DNA of 64,000 bases from Rhyzopertha dominica (taxonomy: Eukaryota > Arthropoda > Insecta > Coleoptera > Bostrichidae): the NCBI GenBank assembly GCA_025024175.1, contig QCXZ01000041.1, forward strand, positions 2,041,786 through 2,105,785, read 5' to 3'. The notes below the pieces were generated by a model. That model saw nothing but the letters and a program-made list of their open reading frames with translations. It was not told the DNA's origin and searched no databases. Below are positions 37,705 through 49,270 of the stretch, piece by piece; position 1 is the stretch's first letter, and the number at the start of each line of letters is the position of its first letter. Position numbers and translations under genes: made by a program.

Positions 37705-39275
37705 TTCACCGGAGTCTCTCGATATCTTTCTATTTCGGGCCCTGAAGGCATCAATTCTTACTCAGCAACATGGCTTTTTTTCTCAACGTTCTGTCGAAAC
37801 AAATCTTACAGAATATTGCAACTTTATTTTAAATTCCATGGATCATCAGATTCAAGTAGATTCTGTTTATACAGATTTTAGCTTTTGATAAAATTGACGT
37901 CTGTATTTTAATTCACAAACTGTCAAAAATAGGTGTGCCCGGAACTTTGTTGGGATGGCTATCATCATATGTCAGCGGCAGAACTCAAGTAACATCGATA
38001 AATGGTTTTAAATCATCACCTTACTGGGTCACTACAGGTGTACCACAAGGTTCAGTTTTGGGACCTCTGCTGTTCTTAATTTATATTAATAATATTTAGC
38101 ATTGTTTTGAATTCTGCAATTTTCTTCTTTATGCTGATGACCTAATAATCTTCGCTCCCATAAGTAATATCTCCGACTGTATACTATTTTAAAACGACCT
38201 ATGTCAATTCTATAATTACTGTAAAATTAACAAACTTTATTTAAATTTCATTAAGTGCTGTACTATCACATGTTCTAGAAACATTAGACTATTTTCCTTT
38301 GACCTTAACTTTGACACCAATAAGATAAAGGCCGTTTCTCATGTGAAAGATTTGGGAGTCACTTTCGACCAGAAAATGACCTCTGTGCATATAGATAATA
38401 TAGCTTTTCAGGCAAATAGAATGTTCGAACAACTAAAAATTTTAGTTCTATTGAAGTTATAAAAAACCTGTACTTCGCATTTGTTTATAGCAGACTCAAT
38501 TTTGCATCTATTGTGTGGTCTCCACAGTATGATATATACAAATTAAGACTGCAGTCGGTACAAAACAAATTTTTAAGGTATCTTCATTTTAAAGATGTGG
38601 GTTCCTACGAGTTAATAAAAAAATACAACATAATGAGCCTAGAAAAGAGAAGATTAGTTGTGAATTTGCTTTTTCTCCACAAAATAATCAATAGCTCAGT
38701 TGATTCACCCTCTTTACTCTCTAGTATCTTCTTAAGTGTTCCCGTCTACAACAGTCGTTTTTTACCTTCATTTCGCGAATATCTCTTCCGAACCAGTTTA
38801 GGTCGTAATGGACCTTTAGCCCACATTACTAGATCATATAATTCGCACTGTTCTGACGTCGATATTTTCCATAACTCTTTGAAAAAATTTAGAGCTTTAG
38901 TAAAATTAAAATTCAGACAATAGTGTTTCGTTTGTAAATTTTTCTTAGTTTAGCAATGTTTCTTATATGTAGTTTGAATATTGCATAATGCTTTATAGTA
39001 TACTTATTGTATTCGAGAATACTGACCTATATGTATATATTTTTTTCTTCTTTTTTCTGTATATTATACTTATATTATTATCACTTAATTATGCTATTTT
39101 GCTTATCATCAATAACTGTTTTTTTCTTGCTAATATAGATAGACTTATTAGTTTTGTACACACTAAATTGTAACATTCACGTTTGGTTATTCTCAGGTTT
39201 AGCATAACTATGTTTTTCTAGTGGGTGCCATTTTGGGCTTGCATGTTCGTAAATAAATAAATAAATAAAATAAAA
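37705..39275 (+). mobile_element. 5'-truncated LINE with RT and A-rich tail
   Basis: The + strand reads RT blocks in order: TQQHGFFSQRSVETNL, VDSVYTDFS then AFDKIDVC, WLSSYVSGRTQVTSING, TGVPQGSVLGPLLFLIYINN, LLYADDLIIF (catalytic YADD at about 38130), VKDLGVTFDQKMT, and the C-terminus as a 136-codon frame 38513-38923 (LQSVQNKFLRYL...SPSLLSSI). Several stops and frameshifts break the frame. The copy ends in a TAAA-type simple repeat at 39251-39279. Endonuclease and ORF1 are missing. Jockey/CR1-like. Confidence 0.8.
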
Positions 39276-39279
39276 TTAA
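39251..39279 (+). repeat. A-rich simple-repeat tail of the LINE
   Basis: About six AAAT/TAAA units directly follow the LINE 3' region, the usual end structure of a target-primed LINE insertion. Confidence 0.6.
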
Positions 39280-39439
39280 TGTGAAATATATCAAATTCGG
39301 TATTACAAAGACACAATAGCAAGGACGACTGAAAAGGATGATAAGTGTCGAGTATATTATAGTAAAATGTAAGAAGGTGTCTATTATTTGCAGGGTTCGG
39401 CTTTGTATATGTCCCATTATGTAGTAGAACAATCTTCAG

Positions 39440-39645
39440 TAGGCATACTTGGCAAACCTCCTAAGACACTCTCAAAAGTTTTTTAATTTCTCTATTAAAA
39501 AGCAATGTTGCACCCGATCGAATGCTTTGGTTAGATCAGTGTAAATAGTATCAACCTCACATCGATTGTCAAATGGGTTGTTTAATTTTATTAATGTTTG
39601 CTCTTCTATAGATGTGTTCCTAAAACGTACAGTAGTCCCTACAAA
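39440..39645 (-). mobile_element. LINE RT fragment
   Basis: The antisense reading gives FVGTTVRFRNTSIEEQTLIK, then VDTIYTDLTKAFDRVQH and LIEKLKNF, the second RT block and first catalytic Asp region. It stops soon after. Probably an independent scrap, since it opposes the neighbouring LINE. Confidence 0.55.
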
Positions 39646-41390
39646 CTTCCTAAGATAAAAAGCAGAATGTTTACATTAATATGGCAAATTTTACATTTAC
39701 ATTCGCATGGCCCTACAGCGCCGTCATAAATATAGTCAAGCATTTAACAATGATGTCTATGAAATGAGAAAAAGATCTACTCTAATGATAATGCGATTCT
39801 ATAGCCTAGTATACGAAGTTTAAAATAACACAAATGAACTGCCTAGGAAATAGCTCCTAATTATAATTCAGTACTTTTAAAATTCGAACCGTTACTTTAG
39901 TAAAAAACTGAAAGTCGGAACTACAATATCCTAATGCCCATGTAGAAAGTTCATACTAATTTCTTATCACCTAACAGCGCAATTAACAGCCGTGCCACTA
40001 TATCACATTATTTGCCATCAGCAGGATAATATCCCGTGCAAAGCAATGGTCTATAAATTATAATAGCATAGGCGAACCATACGCATAAACGCAAACTGCA
40101 TCAACAATTGTTATAATTACCCACCAGCCGCTGTTCGACTCGGAAAAATTCTTTTCCGACAGCACATTTCGTGTCTACAGTTAACGCCCATAGACTTGAG
40201 CATAGACGAATCTTTTTTCACAAATCAGATGCGTATATACGGACCGGCGGCGGCGGCAGCCTTTCACCGAAGGTGTGTCTCCGTCTTGATGAACAGCCAT
40301 TCGTTATTGTCTGGGTTTTTCATTTCATACCTAGTACGTGAACCTTTGACACATTGTGCAAACAGGTTGGCATTACATAAAAAATTATATCAACACGTGC
40401 AAAACCGTACTTCCTCGTTGGCGAAAATTCAGGTTTATAGTTCTAATAGAGCAGATCACCCAGATACCTACTGGAATATCTGGTTATCTGGTATCTCGGT
40501 TATAAAATTTCAGAGGGATTGCCCGTTGGAATTAATTAATACCCATGCAGCTTTGAAAGTAACATTCAGGGCAGCCCAGATTCTACACATCATTTTTAAT
40601 AAATAGACTATTGTAAATAAACAAATGTTTTTGAGCTACACATCAATAAAAAAGCCGAAAGCATTTTTCAAGCAATAAATCCAAAAATTAGTTTACTACG
40701 CTTACCCCCGACTCTCGATATTAGAAACCATCGTCGAAGACATAAAAGAGTGTCCATTCGATTTATTTATTTAGGTAAATAAAACATGAAACTGCAAAGA
40801 TTTTGAACATGAAATTTTGGAGCCTTCAGCGAAACACGGAAATCTTTAAAGTGTAGATATAAGGGGTAGATGGAACTGCAAATATGAGTTGTAAGAATGC
40901 TATCATAAATTGTGTACTTACCTTTTTTGAAATGTAAAATAAGTTTCCATCAAGTAACTCCATATGTACTTATTACGTAACTAACTATGCCCCTATCAAA
41001 TAGAAATAAAGGACAAAAAACATTTGTTTACTTGCATTCAAAGGAAAACGTTTTGGGACGATCACAAAAAAGTAATATTAATGTCAGGTAAGCAACATGT
41101 CTGGTTGAATCTGTGACACAATCTTGAAAATACTTTTGCGAATTATGTAGCAATAGCAAATGATTGATAAGATTAGGGGAAAAGAACTCGTACTGTCAAA
41201 AACTTGTTTAATAAAATGGCAGTTGATGAACCAATTGAAGACTACAGGTCGTTCTAAAGTTCCAATATTCAATGCTTGGGTTTATGAAGTTTTAAAAACT
41301 ATAAATAAAAAAAATATAAAGCAGAGAAATAAATATCCTCGAGATTTAACATATAGGTAACCTCGTATCGGAACTAAGACAAATTAAAAA
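39646..41390. other. Gene-poor DNA, one unassigned 136-codon frame
   Basis: The + frame 40196-40606 is locally less AT-rich, but has no recognised domain, signal peptide or splice context. Nothing else is supported. Confidence 0.3.
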
Positions 41391-41395
41391 CCTTC

Positions 41396-41640
41396 TGTAT
41401 AATAATCTGAGAAGCATTGACACTATTATGGAATCTACCAATTTAATTTTTGTAAAAAATCAGTTATTAATTAGTAGCATGCCTGAGATTTGCATGGTGC
41501 TTCAATTGCTTTTAGTATTTTCATAACATCAGCTCAACCAGCAGAAAAAGCTTTTCAAAACTAAAACTAATAAACAAATTTGCCAGATCGACAACTTAGA
41601 GAAATATATTAGTTTACAGGAAACCAGTGAAGCAAATATA
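41396..41640 (+). mobile_element. hAT-family transposase C-terminal (dimerisation domain) remnant
   Basis: The + strand reads ISSMPEICMVLQLLLVF, then after one-base shifts TSAQPAEKAF and FSKLKLINKFARSTT. This matches the conserved hAT tail (P-x-I-x-x-x-L-x-x-x-L...SAERSFSKLKLIK-x-x-LRSTM). Two frameshifts and a stop show decay. The rest of the transposase is not recognisable. Confidence 0.55.
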
Positions 41641-44600
41641 ACTAAAAAAGCGGTGCAAATCTCAATGACAGTTTTTCTTTTTAGTAATAATGATTTGATT
41701 CGTTTTATATTTGTGTTATTTTTGTTGTGCTAAGAGTTAAGTTTAATTGATAATAACAGTTTATATCACCTGTTGTGTTGGAAAAATATAAGTATATTAA
41801 ATTAGGCACTTTAAAAACCAATCTTTACTGAAGACAACTTAGCACTACTTGACTGAACTGAATTATTTTAATAAATTTGCGTTACATACAACTAATACAG
41901 ACCTATCTTTTAACAGTGCACCCTAAATTACTACCAAAAACCAAAAATTTAATACCTAAAACAGCCTAAAAAGTAAATGTAAATGGTCAAAGAAAGTATT
42001 TTATTTTCATAAATTTAAATTTATGCACTGCAGGAAAATTAATTAGATCATGTTTTGGAGTAAAGACTTGGCAAAAACCATAAAGGAAATGGTAGAGTTA
42101 CGACTTCAATAAATCTGTTTTAGTATTTATTAGTACCACAAAGTTGTTATGACATGCTTATGTTACTCATATAAGATTAGGTATTAAAATCTAGATTTCA
42201 AAATTAAATTCAAGATCTGTTTGAATGCCAAAATTTTCTAAGGACTCAACATCGATTGCAGCTGCTGTCAAAAAAGTGTTACCTTTCCTAAAATACAGAA
42301 ATCTGCCTTAATTCAGGATGGTTTCGAGCAGTTTTTCGCACGTATCACTGAAGTATGAAATATTGCATAAAAAAATCAACATTTTACCACTGAATTTGAA
42401 AATTATGACGTACGCTGGCGGTTATTTTTGTTCTGTGAATAGTTGATGGAGAACTACTTAAAGATCACGAACAGCCAAATGTAGTAGAGTGATTTTTGTT
42501 ATACTCGAAGCTTTGAAAAAGGGTTACTTATTTATCTATAGGTGTCGATTAAGATATGTATTAATAATTAAATATATTGTCAAGATCTACAAACACTGAT
42601 TTCTATTTAGAGGTACAATTCGGAATTGTCTATAAGTAAAAGGATCTAAATATTTCAGTGATATCTACGTTGCCAAAACAGTATAGCATTCCATAGGCAG
42701 TAATCTCTCTAGGTAGTACACGTGGTAGATATATTTATATAAGCTTTAGTTCTGTTGACCAGTCCGGTAATTGAAACAGCACTTTACCATCTACATATTC
42801 CTTCCATACTAATTGCTTCCTGTGAAATGACGACAGTGCAATGCATATAGTGTTTTGCCCAATCACCGCCTGAATCGATCAATAATCTTAGTTAAATAAT
42901 TACTTTGCAAATGCTTATTAAAGACGTTCTCCGGGTGCAGTTACGTGCAATACGAGTTCTTATCTGAGATCTACGTTTTAATAAAGAAGGCGACCGTATT
43001 CTATTATATTGCTTTTATCTACTTTGTAAACGACGAAATCGTCAGTGTTAATAATGTTTATGATCCCATTAAAATTTCCCTTCTTTTATGTTACTATGTA
43101 CTTTTTGATTTTTCTAGACTGAAATCTATTTACAATCTTTGTTCTATCTTGTTACCATTTAACATAAACCGTAAACTAGAAACGGTTCTGTGTCCTTCTT
43201 ACTGGAAAGATTGGGAACTATATTTCCATCCCTTCTCCAATAAGTTGATATGATTGCAGGTGGGTTTGTAATCAAATTTTTTGCACCACACTCAGTGATT
43301 CAATTCGGGGTCCTTGGTGAGAAATTTTCAATAGAACGAATCACTTTAAAGAGGAAATCACGAAAGAATAGTTATCATGTTTTTAAGAACACCTTGGGTC
43401 TATATAGTTTAAGCTAATTAGGAACGTCACTAGGGCATTCCTACTTAAACACAACTTTCTGGAAAGAACTGATGGCAACAGCTTTTTTTAGATCTGCCAG
43501 ACCAAACTGGAAATGTCCAAATTACGATCCACAAATCTGAATGTATTCCTAGAAATACAACAGAAAAACGTATTTCGTCTATAGTTTTGTCACCGTTAAT
43601 GTATTTAACCTTGCATTATATCAATGCATGTCTGCCAGGTGTGGGAAGTTCCTCACATTCTTAAACAGAACATAATCACGACATTCATACGCACGTGCAA
43701 CGAAAAATGATAATATAAATTAAACCCTCCTAACGCAGTGTGCAGTATTCCGTACCGGAATAATTATACACTTAAGTAATTCGGTTAATAGAAGAAAGAT
43801 TAATTACCAGCTATTACTCCAATTTTGTAAATTACAGAATAATGGCTTAATAACGAATTGCTTAATAAACAATTAAAACAGATTACATGAATCTACTCAA
43901 GCTGAATACGTTCTAAAACATCCAGAACAGGGAAGTATAGTCAACGATGATCAAAGCTCGACACAATATTTGCATTCAGTTGCAGTTTCAAGGTCAGCGA
44001 ACGTTGAGCAACACAGAAAATAAACTAGTGCATTTTTTAAATTTCTAGACTTCCAAAGAAGGTCACGACATATAAACCTACGTCGTGTAATCAAATATGG
44101 TTGCACTTGTCGTAATGATTTATTTATGAACCAGGAAATGCAGTTGTGTAATGAGATGCAGATATTTGTACCAAATTTAGAACCATAGGGACTAAAATGA
44201 TACAGAAACACCTGGCTTTTTCAACAATAAACGTCAGAGTACCTGCGTAGTCTTAGTTCAATGGAATCAATGAATATTACTTTCTTATTTGTGGTTTAGC
44301 AGTTCCAGCTTTTAACCACAAGTCGGTTCCGCTAAAAGATTCAATTTTCTTCGTGTTCAAGTTCATGTCCTCTACTAAAAGGTACAGATTTTTGTTGGTG
44401 GGTGTGCTAAAAGTTCGTGTGAATAGATTACAATCTGTATGGTCGAAGTAAAGAAGAGAATTAGCCAATTAATTACATAAAGGAACTAGATTACATATAA
44501 AAGTAAAAAATAAATCTTATTAAAGGGAGTATACTATCCAAGCTATCGTTTTGAGACAATGTCTTTGCTGCTTTGTACTTCTCGTCAAAATAATGCTTCT

Positions 44601-45870
44601 TTTGAATCTAATGGCTCTTCCGCGCAGCGATCTTTACTAAATATAGGTTTGAATGATTCCTCACGTGATATAAATTTGTCAAAACAGAAGCAGAACTATA
44701 AAGATTTTGGTTAAAGAGATGACGTAGCAAAGACATGAAACGTCATTAGATCACTTCCACGGGACAAAGACATCTACCTTTTCACAATCTAAAGGCGCAT
44801 GGATGTATTATATATAAACCTAAATGCAATATACATTCAGAGTAGTGGTCTCGACAAGTATTTTCCGTAATTCACTTTCAAGGAATTATTAAGATAAAAA
44901 GCAGAAGGCTTAGGGAAATTGCTTCAATCAATTTATGTTAACCTATCAAGATTGGTACAGTTACAATTTTTTAGGTTGAAGACCTATTCACCACTTCGAT
45001 ATACACTCTCTTACTTAGGAAGAATATTTTTCACATATATCTAGGTTTGACATTTTTAAATACAAGTGTAAAACCTATACATTATTCCGGTCAAAACCAG
45101 AGGATAAGCGGGGGAAAAGGAGTATGATAATTATATGCCAGTTATCACCACAAACATTAACGAAAAAGTTGGCCTAATAGGTTGAATTTCCAGATGCGTC
45201 ACCTATTTAAGGTTTGGTACAATATGAGTAATAACTGGATGGGTAATTCGTGATGCAATAAACTCGTACTTGGGCAGTTTGCCCGGAAATGTACACAGGT
45301 TGCGACAAAAATTATGAAAAAGTAATCAGGATGATAACAATCCACTCCAGCTTTCAGAATTTTCAAACTTATTTGAAGAAAGTTAGTCCACAAAAATGCA
45401 TAACATATTTCCGGAAACCAAAAAAGGTGCAGTTATGCTTTTAACAATTTTTTTTGCATATGGAGAAAACATTTTCTACCCTCTTTAAATAAGGGTAGTA
45501 CAGTAAAATTCAACTCAACATACATATAAAACCTAATAATAATAATAATAATATCCTTATAATGAAAAAAGTTAAGCTGTTTATATCGGTCAAGCTGGAA
45601 GGAGTTTTGTTATTAGAATTACTGAGCACAGAAAGCAATAGGAATTGGCTTTAACCTACATTTTTAGACGTAACAAACATCGTTTAATAACCATAATATC
45701 ATAAATTATAAACTAGTCTATAATTTTCTACCAGTATCGGAAAATGTTGCAGTACCGATATTATAACAACTCTCTGCGATAGTTTAAACTACCCGTACTT
45801 TTTAGACTGGAAAATTGTACACACAAGTTACTATATTTCTTACAGGCATGAAAATAGACTAACGCCGATT
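41641..45870. other. Gene-poor AT-rich DNA
   Basis: Frames up to 102 codons (42945-43253, +) show no domain. A short AAT microsatellite lies near 45534. I see no further gene or element in this 4.2 kb. Confidence 0.4.
45534..45552. repeat. AAT trinucleotide microsatellite
   Basis: About six AAT units in a row. No functional context visible. Confidence 0.8.
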
Positions 45871-45879
45871 TGTCCAGTA

Positions 45880-46090
45880 TTATATAAATAAAAATTACAT
45901 TCTACTTTTGAAAATGCTTTGCATAATGTCCTAAGAAAGTTAACTTACTTTAATCTCGATTCTACCAGCCTTTATCAACAAATTATTAAAATATTTTCTG
46001 ATAACAGGAAGTATAAATCGGGATTTCGGATGATCTAGAAGCCAATCCACCTAAAGGTGCACAATGTGCTTAAGCACTAAATAAAATAGA
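45880..46090 (+). mobile_element. Weak LINE RT scrap
   Basis: The + frames give LRKLTYFNLDSTSLYQQI and YKSGFR, followed by ANPPKGAQC. This loosely fits the segment before the Q-G box of RTE-type RT (x-GLRQG-x-x-LSP). Heavily mutated and low confidence. Confidence 0.25.
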
Positions 46091-46289
46091 TCACGTTCAT
46101 CACATAAATATCGACAACAATATAAATTGTGATTTAGAGCCATATCACTTATCTAACCAATAAATACATGTATCTGACTGTGGAAAATGTATAAAGTAAT
46201 ATAAAAAAGGAAAACGGATATATCACACGTTACCCAAAGGAAGGTGCTTAATAAATATTTCGAAAATATAGCTGGGGCAACGACACAAA

Positions 46290-46580
46290 GAGCTGTAATA
46301 AATAAAACACACTAAGGACCTTACCCTCCTCAGATCTAAAAAGGACTACGGAAGAGGAAGTTGGAAATATAATATGAGGCTTAAAACCCAATGCAACTCC
46401 GGGTTATTAGAACGTTAAATCTAGGTTGGTAAAAAAAAGCTTAACAATACTATTGCAGGACTTTGTATGACTAATAAATAGATACATAATAACAAATAAG
46501 TACCAGGAAAGAATAAAAACCGCAATAATAACACCAATATATAAACACCATAATAAAGTAACTACTTAAAAATTATATAA
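46290..46580 (+). mobile_element. RTE-like RT N-terminal fragment
   Basis: The + strand reads TTEEEVGNII, LKPNATPGY and later IKTAIITPIYKH. This corresponds to the start of RTE/LINE RT (T-x-x-EV-x-x-x-I-x-x-LK-x-x-KAPG; I-x-PI-x-K). Three stops interrupt it. Confidence 0.45.
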
Positions 46581-46999
46581 ACAAACCATCTAGAAAAAGA
46601 GAACACAGAAAACTTTAGTAAGATTAAACACGCTATAAGAGTGCACATAATCAATTGTGGGTGAAGTGTAAACGATAGCTAACATTTTACCTTTTCAGGT
46701 GTTTACTTTCTCAGGTAAATTTTAGGATAAATTTTATATATCTACTTAATTAATTATATTTTAGTATTAATTTTTGATCTTTATAAAATATCTTTAAGAT
46801 ACAGCCAAAGGCAGAGGTGTAAGATCGGCAGATCCATTTCCAGCTACTAGAATAAACTGTATTGCCTTCGACCTTATCTGACACATTGAAATCTAAGCTG
46901 ATACGTATTGGTGTCACAAGGTGTTTTTAGTTTGTTCCTACTTTATTTAATATTCAATTAACAGAAAACTGAAAGAATTAATTTGATGCTACTTGTCGG

Positions 47000-47520
47000 A
47001 ATTACAAGCTTTCCGAGTATATTAATTTACTTAGTCCTGACTGAAAATTTACATGATTTAAACGAGCACTCTTATTAAAAACTGACCAAATGTTCTTTTT
47101 GCTATAACCATTTCTTACTAGCGCTGATTTAAGATGATATATTTCTTGTTGTGAAGACCTTTCGTTTGAGATTCTTTGTAGTCTAACAAATATTGTTCTT
47201 ATAAGACTGTTTTTTTTAGTGGAAAGGTGGGGTAATGTGGCATGCAAATATCAGTCTGTGTGTTAGTTTTCTGTAAACCTTGTGTCCTAACTGTCCAGTG
47301 TTTCCTCTGTAAATTTGGATATCCAAGAAAGGCAAACTACCATTGCTTTCTAATTCCATAGTAAACGTAATGTCAGGATTTTGTTCGTTTAAATGATTTA
47401 GAAATACCTATTGTATACCTATATACCAATTATATTGACCATAGGTTTTAACGGGACATTAGTTTTATGGATTTTGGACAAACCATGCAATTTAAGTACA
47501 TTGCAATCGAAAACAGTTAA
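47000..47520 (-). mobile_element. Penelope-like element RT fragment
   Basis: The antisense strand reads LKLHGLSKIHKTNVPLKPM, a Penelope RT signature (YGLPKIHK-x-x-x-PLRPIVS). Directly after a deletion comes NEQNPDITFTMELESNGSLP, FLDIQIYRG, GHKVYRKLTHR, and in another frame HATLPHLSTKKNSLIRTIF, which is the post-RT region (FTME-x-E-x-x-x-LPFLD...THTD-x-YL). The RT palm with YVDD is missing between the two parts. The GIY-YIG endonuclease is not seen downstream. Confidence 0.75.
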
Positions 47521-48258
47521 AAGACTTCTCCCCATTCTCAAGAAAGCCTTCACCCTCGTATAATAACGGGTATAATAAGCGAATCTTTAATACAGTTGCA
47601 TCTTCTATGAATTTAAAAAGATTCTAATATGTCACAATATTCGAAACAATAACAATGACACTGTACTATGTCATAGCATTGAAAATAAAACTTCCTTAGT
47701 AATTATAGCTGAAAGCTGACTAGATAAATTAAGACCTCACGTTTGATTTAGGCCTTTTATTCCATAGAACTATGGCCGCGCTGAGTACTTTCAAACCATC
47801 TATTATACAACCCAAATACCCTTTAACAAACGTCATTATCTCACATCAGGGAGTGTTTCAGAATTACGGCAATACAAGCCCAACAATGAATTTCTCATTC
47901 TGAAATTGGGATCGAAGTCCGCTCATTTCCTACTTTGATCATTGTTTCTGCAATAGCGCGCCAGAAGACATCACAATGGCCCAATCAGACGTCTAATCCT
48001 AAAACGCGTAATTACATAAACGCTCCAGTTATCCACATAAGGACAATGAAGAAACTGGTCCTGGCCGCAGACCTGCGTCACCGGAACTGCCACAGTAATC
48101 ATCGTCGCGAAAAAAAATATCCCGCAAACGCACCGGGTGGAGCTACGAGAGCGAAAGTGCTCGACATAAGCTAATACAACTGTACTTGCCCCCCTATATA
48201 TGACTAGGCATCAGAAAACTACGCGTATTAAGCATCTAATGATTAAAAGTGAAGGGAG

Positions 48259-48266
48259 TATATATA
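48259..48266 (+). promoter_or_regulatory. TATA box of the first structural-protein gene
   Basis: TATATATA lies 66 bp before the ATG. A TCATT initiator-like site about 33 bp downstream fits arthropod promoter spacing. Confidence 0.6.
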
Positions 48267-48324
48267 GTATCTTACAAGTACTAAGCCATGTCATTTACTT
48301 CACGCATGATAAGTGCTGGTGATC

Positions 48325-49197
48325 ATGAAGACGGTAATACTTTACTTTAATTGGTATGTAACACTGATACGTGCTTGATTCCAGTTGATCTTGGCCATCT
48401 TGGTGGTGATTCTGTACGCTAACGCGGAGAAGACTAAAAGAGGTGTCTTCGGTGGGTACGGATGGAGCTACTTCGGGGTGCCATGGTCAGGATACCAAAC
48501 CTACGACTTACCATACTCTCACGTGATCACAGTACCGTACTTTGACTCATACTCCAGCGGAATCACATCCTATCTGGATATTCCACCCTTGAAATCAACA
48601 AACCAGCAACTGCAGCCTCTCCCTCAGTCTGTAGAGAAACCAGTAACCGAACCAAGCTTGGAACCACCCCCACCCAACCAAGGCCCAGCCAGGGTCTCAG
48701 TTATCATACCACAACCCTTCGGAGCCGCTCAGGGTAACTCGAATGGACCGATCGCCCTGGGATCCGGATCTCTAGGTGTTGTGCAGTTAGCAAACGGTGG
48801 TTTCGCGCTCGGATCCGGGTCTATTGGATACGCAACCCCTATTAATCGAGTTGGCCAGACACAACCACCGCAAACGACATCTCAGGCTCCCCTGGAAGTG
48901 GTGACCTACGATCTTGGACCGGAGCAAGTGTCGTTTTCGCTAGCACCTGTTGAGGGGTACGTTCCTCAAACGGAAGTGAATTTGAACACCCTGCCACCGA
49001 TAACGCAGCAGTTTAACCCGGGTGGAGATGGGTCTACCACGCAACAAGCTTCGAATACGCAAGCAGCGAATCAGATCCAAGATAAAAGGCAACAATCCAA
49101 CCAGCAGATGCAGATAATGCAATCGTTTCCGGTGAGGAGACCTCCAGAAACGCGCGGTTATAGTTCTACGATAGGTCTCTCTGGTTTCTCGTCTTAG
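48325..49197 (+). CDS. Secreted Pro/Gln/Ser-rich structural protein, cuticle-type
   Basis: Two coding exons: 48325-48333 (three codons, MKT) and 48385-49197, joined by a 51-bp GT-AG intron, giving 273 aa. A leader whose hydrophobic core is in exon 2 (LILAILVVILYANA) is followed by EKTKRG, a dibasic KR that could be a processing site. The mature part has a Gly/Tyr/Trp start (GYGWSYFGVPWSGY), a Pro-rich stretch, two ALGSGSxG repeats around residues 130-155, and a Gln/Thr/Ser-rich tail. No catalytic domain. The tiny first exon plus signal sequence is the usual layout of insect cuticular-protein genes and is shared with the next two genes. An extracellular-coat role is inferred; the family is not identified. 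Confidence 0.75.
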
Positions 49198-49264
49198 TTT
49201 GGGTTATAGCAGGTACTACTCATACACTGTGATAGACTAGATTTGGTACTGTATAAATAAGGCA

Positions 49265-49270
49265 AATAAA
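49265..49270 (+). promoter_or_regulatory. Poly(A) signal
   Basis: AATAAA lies 68 bp after the stop of the 273-aa structural-protein gene. Confidence 0.6.
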
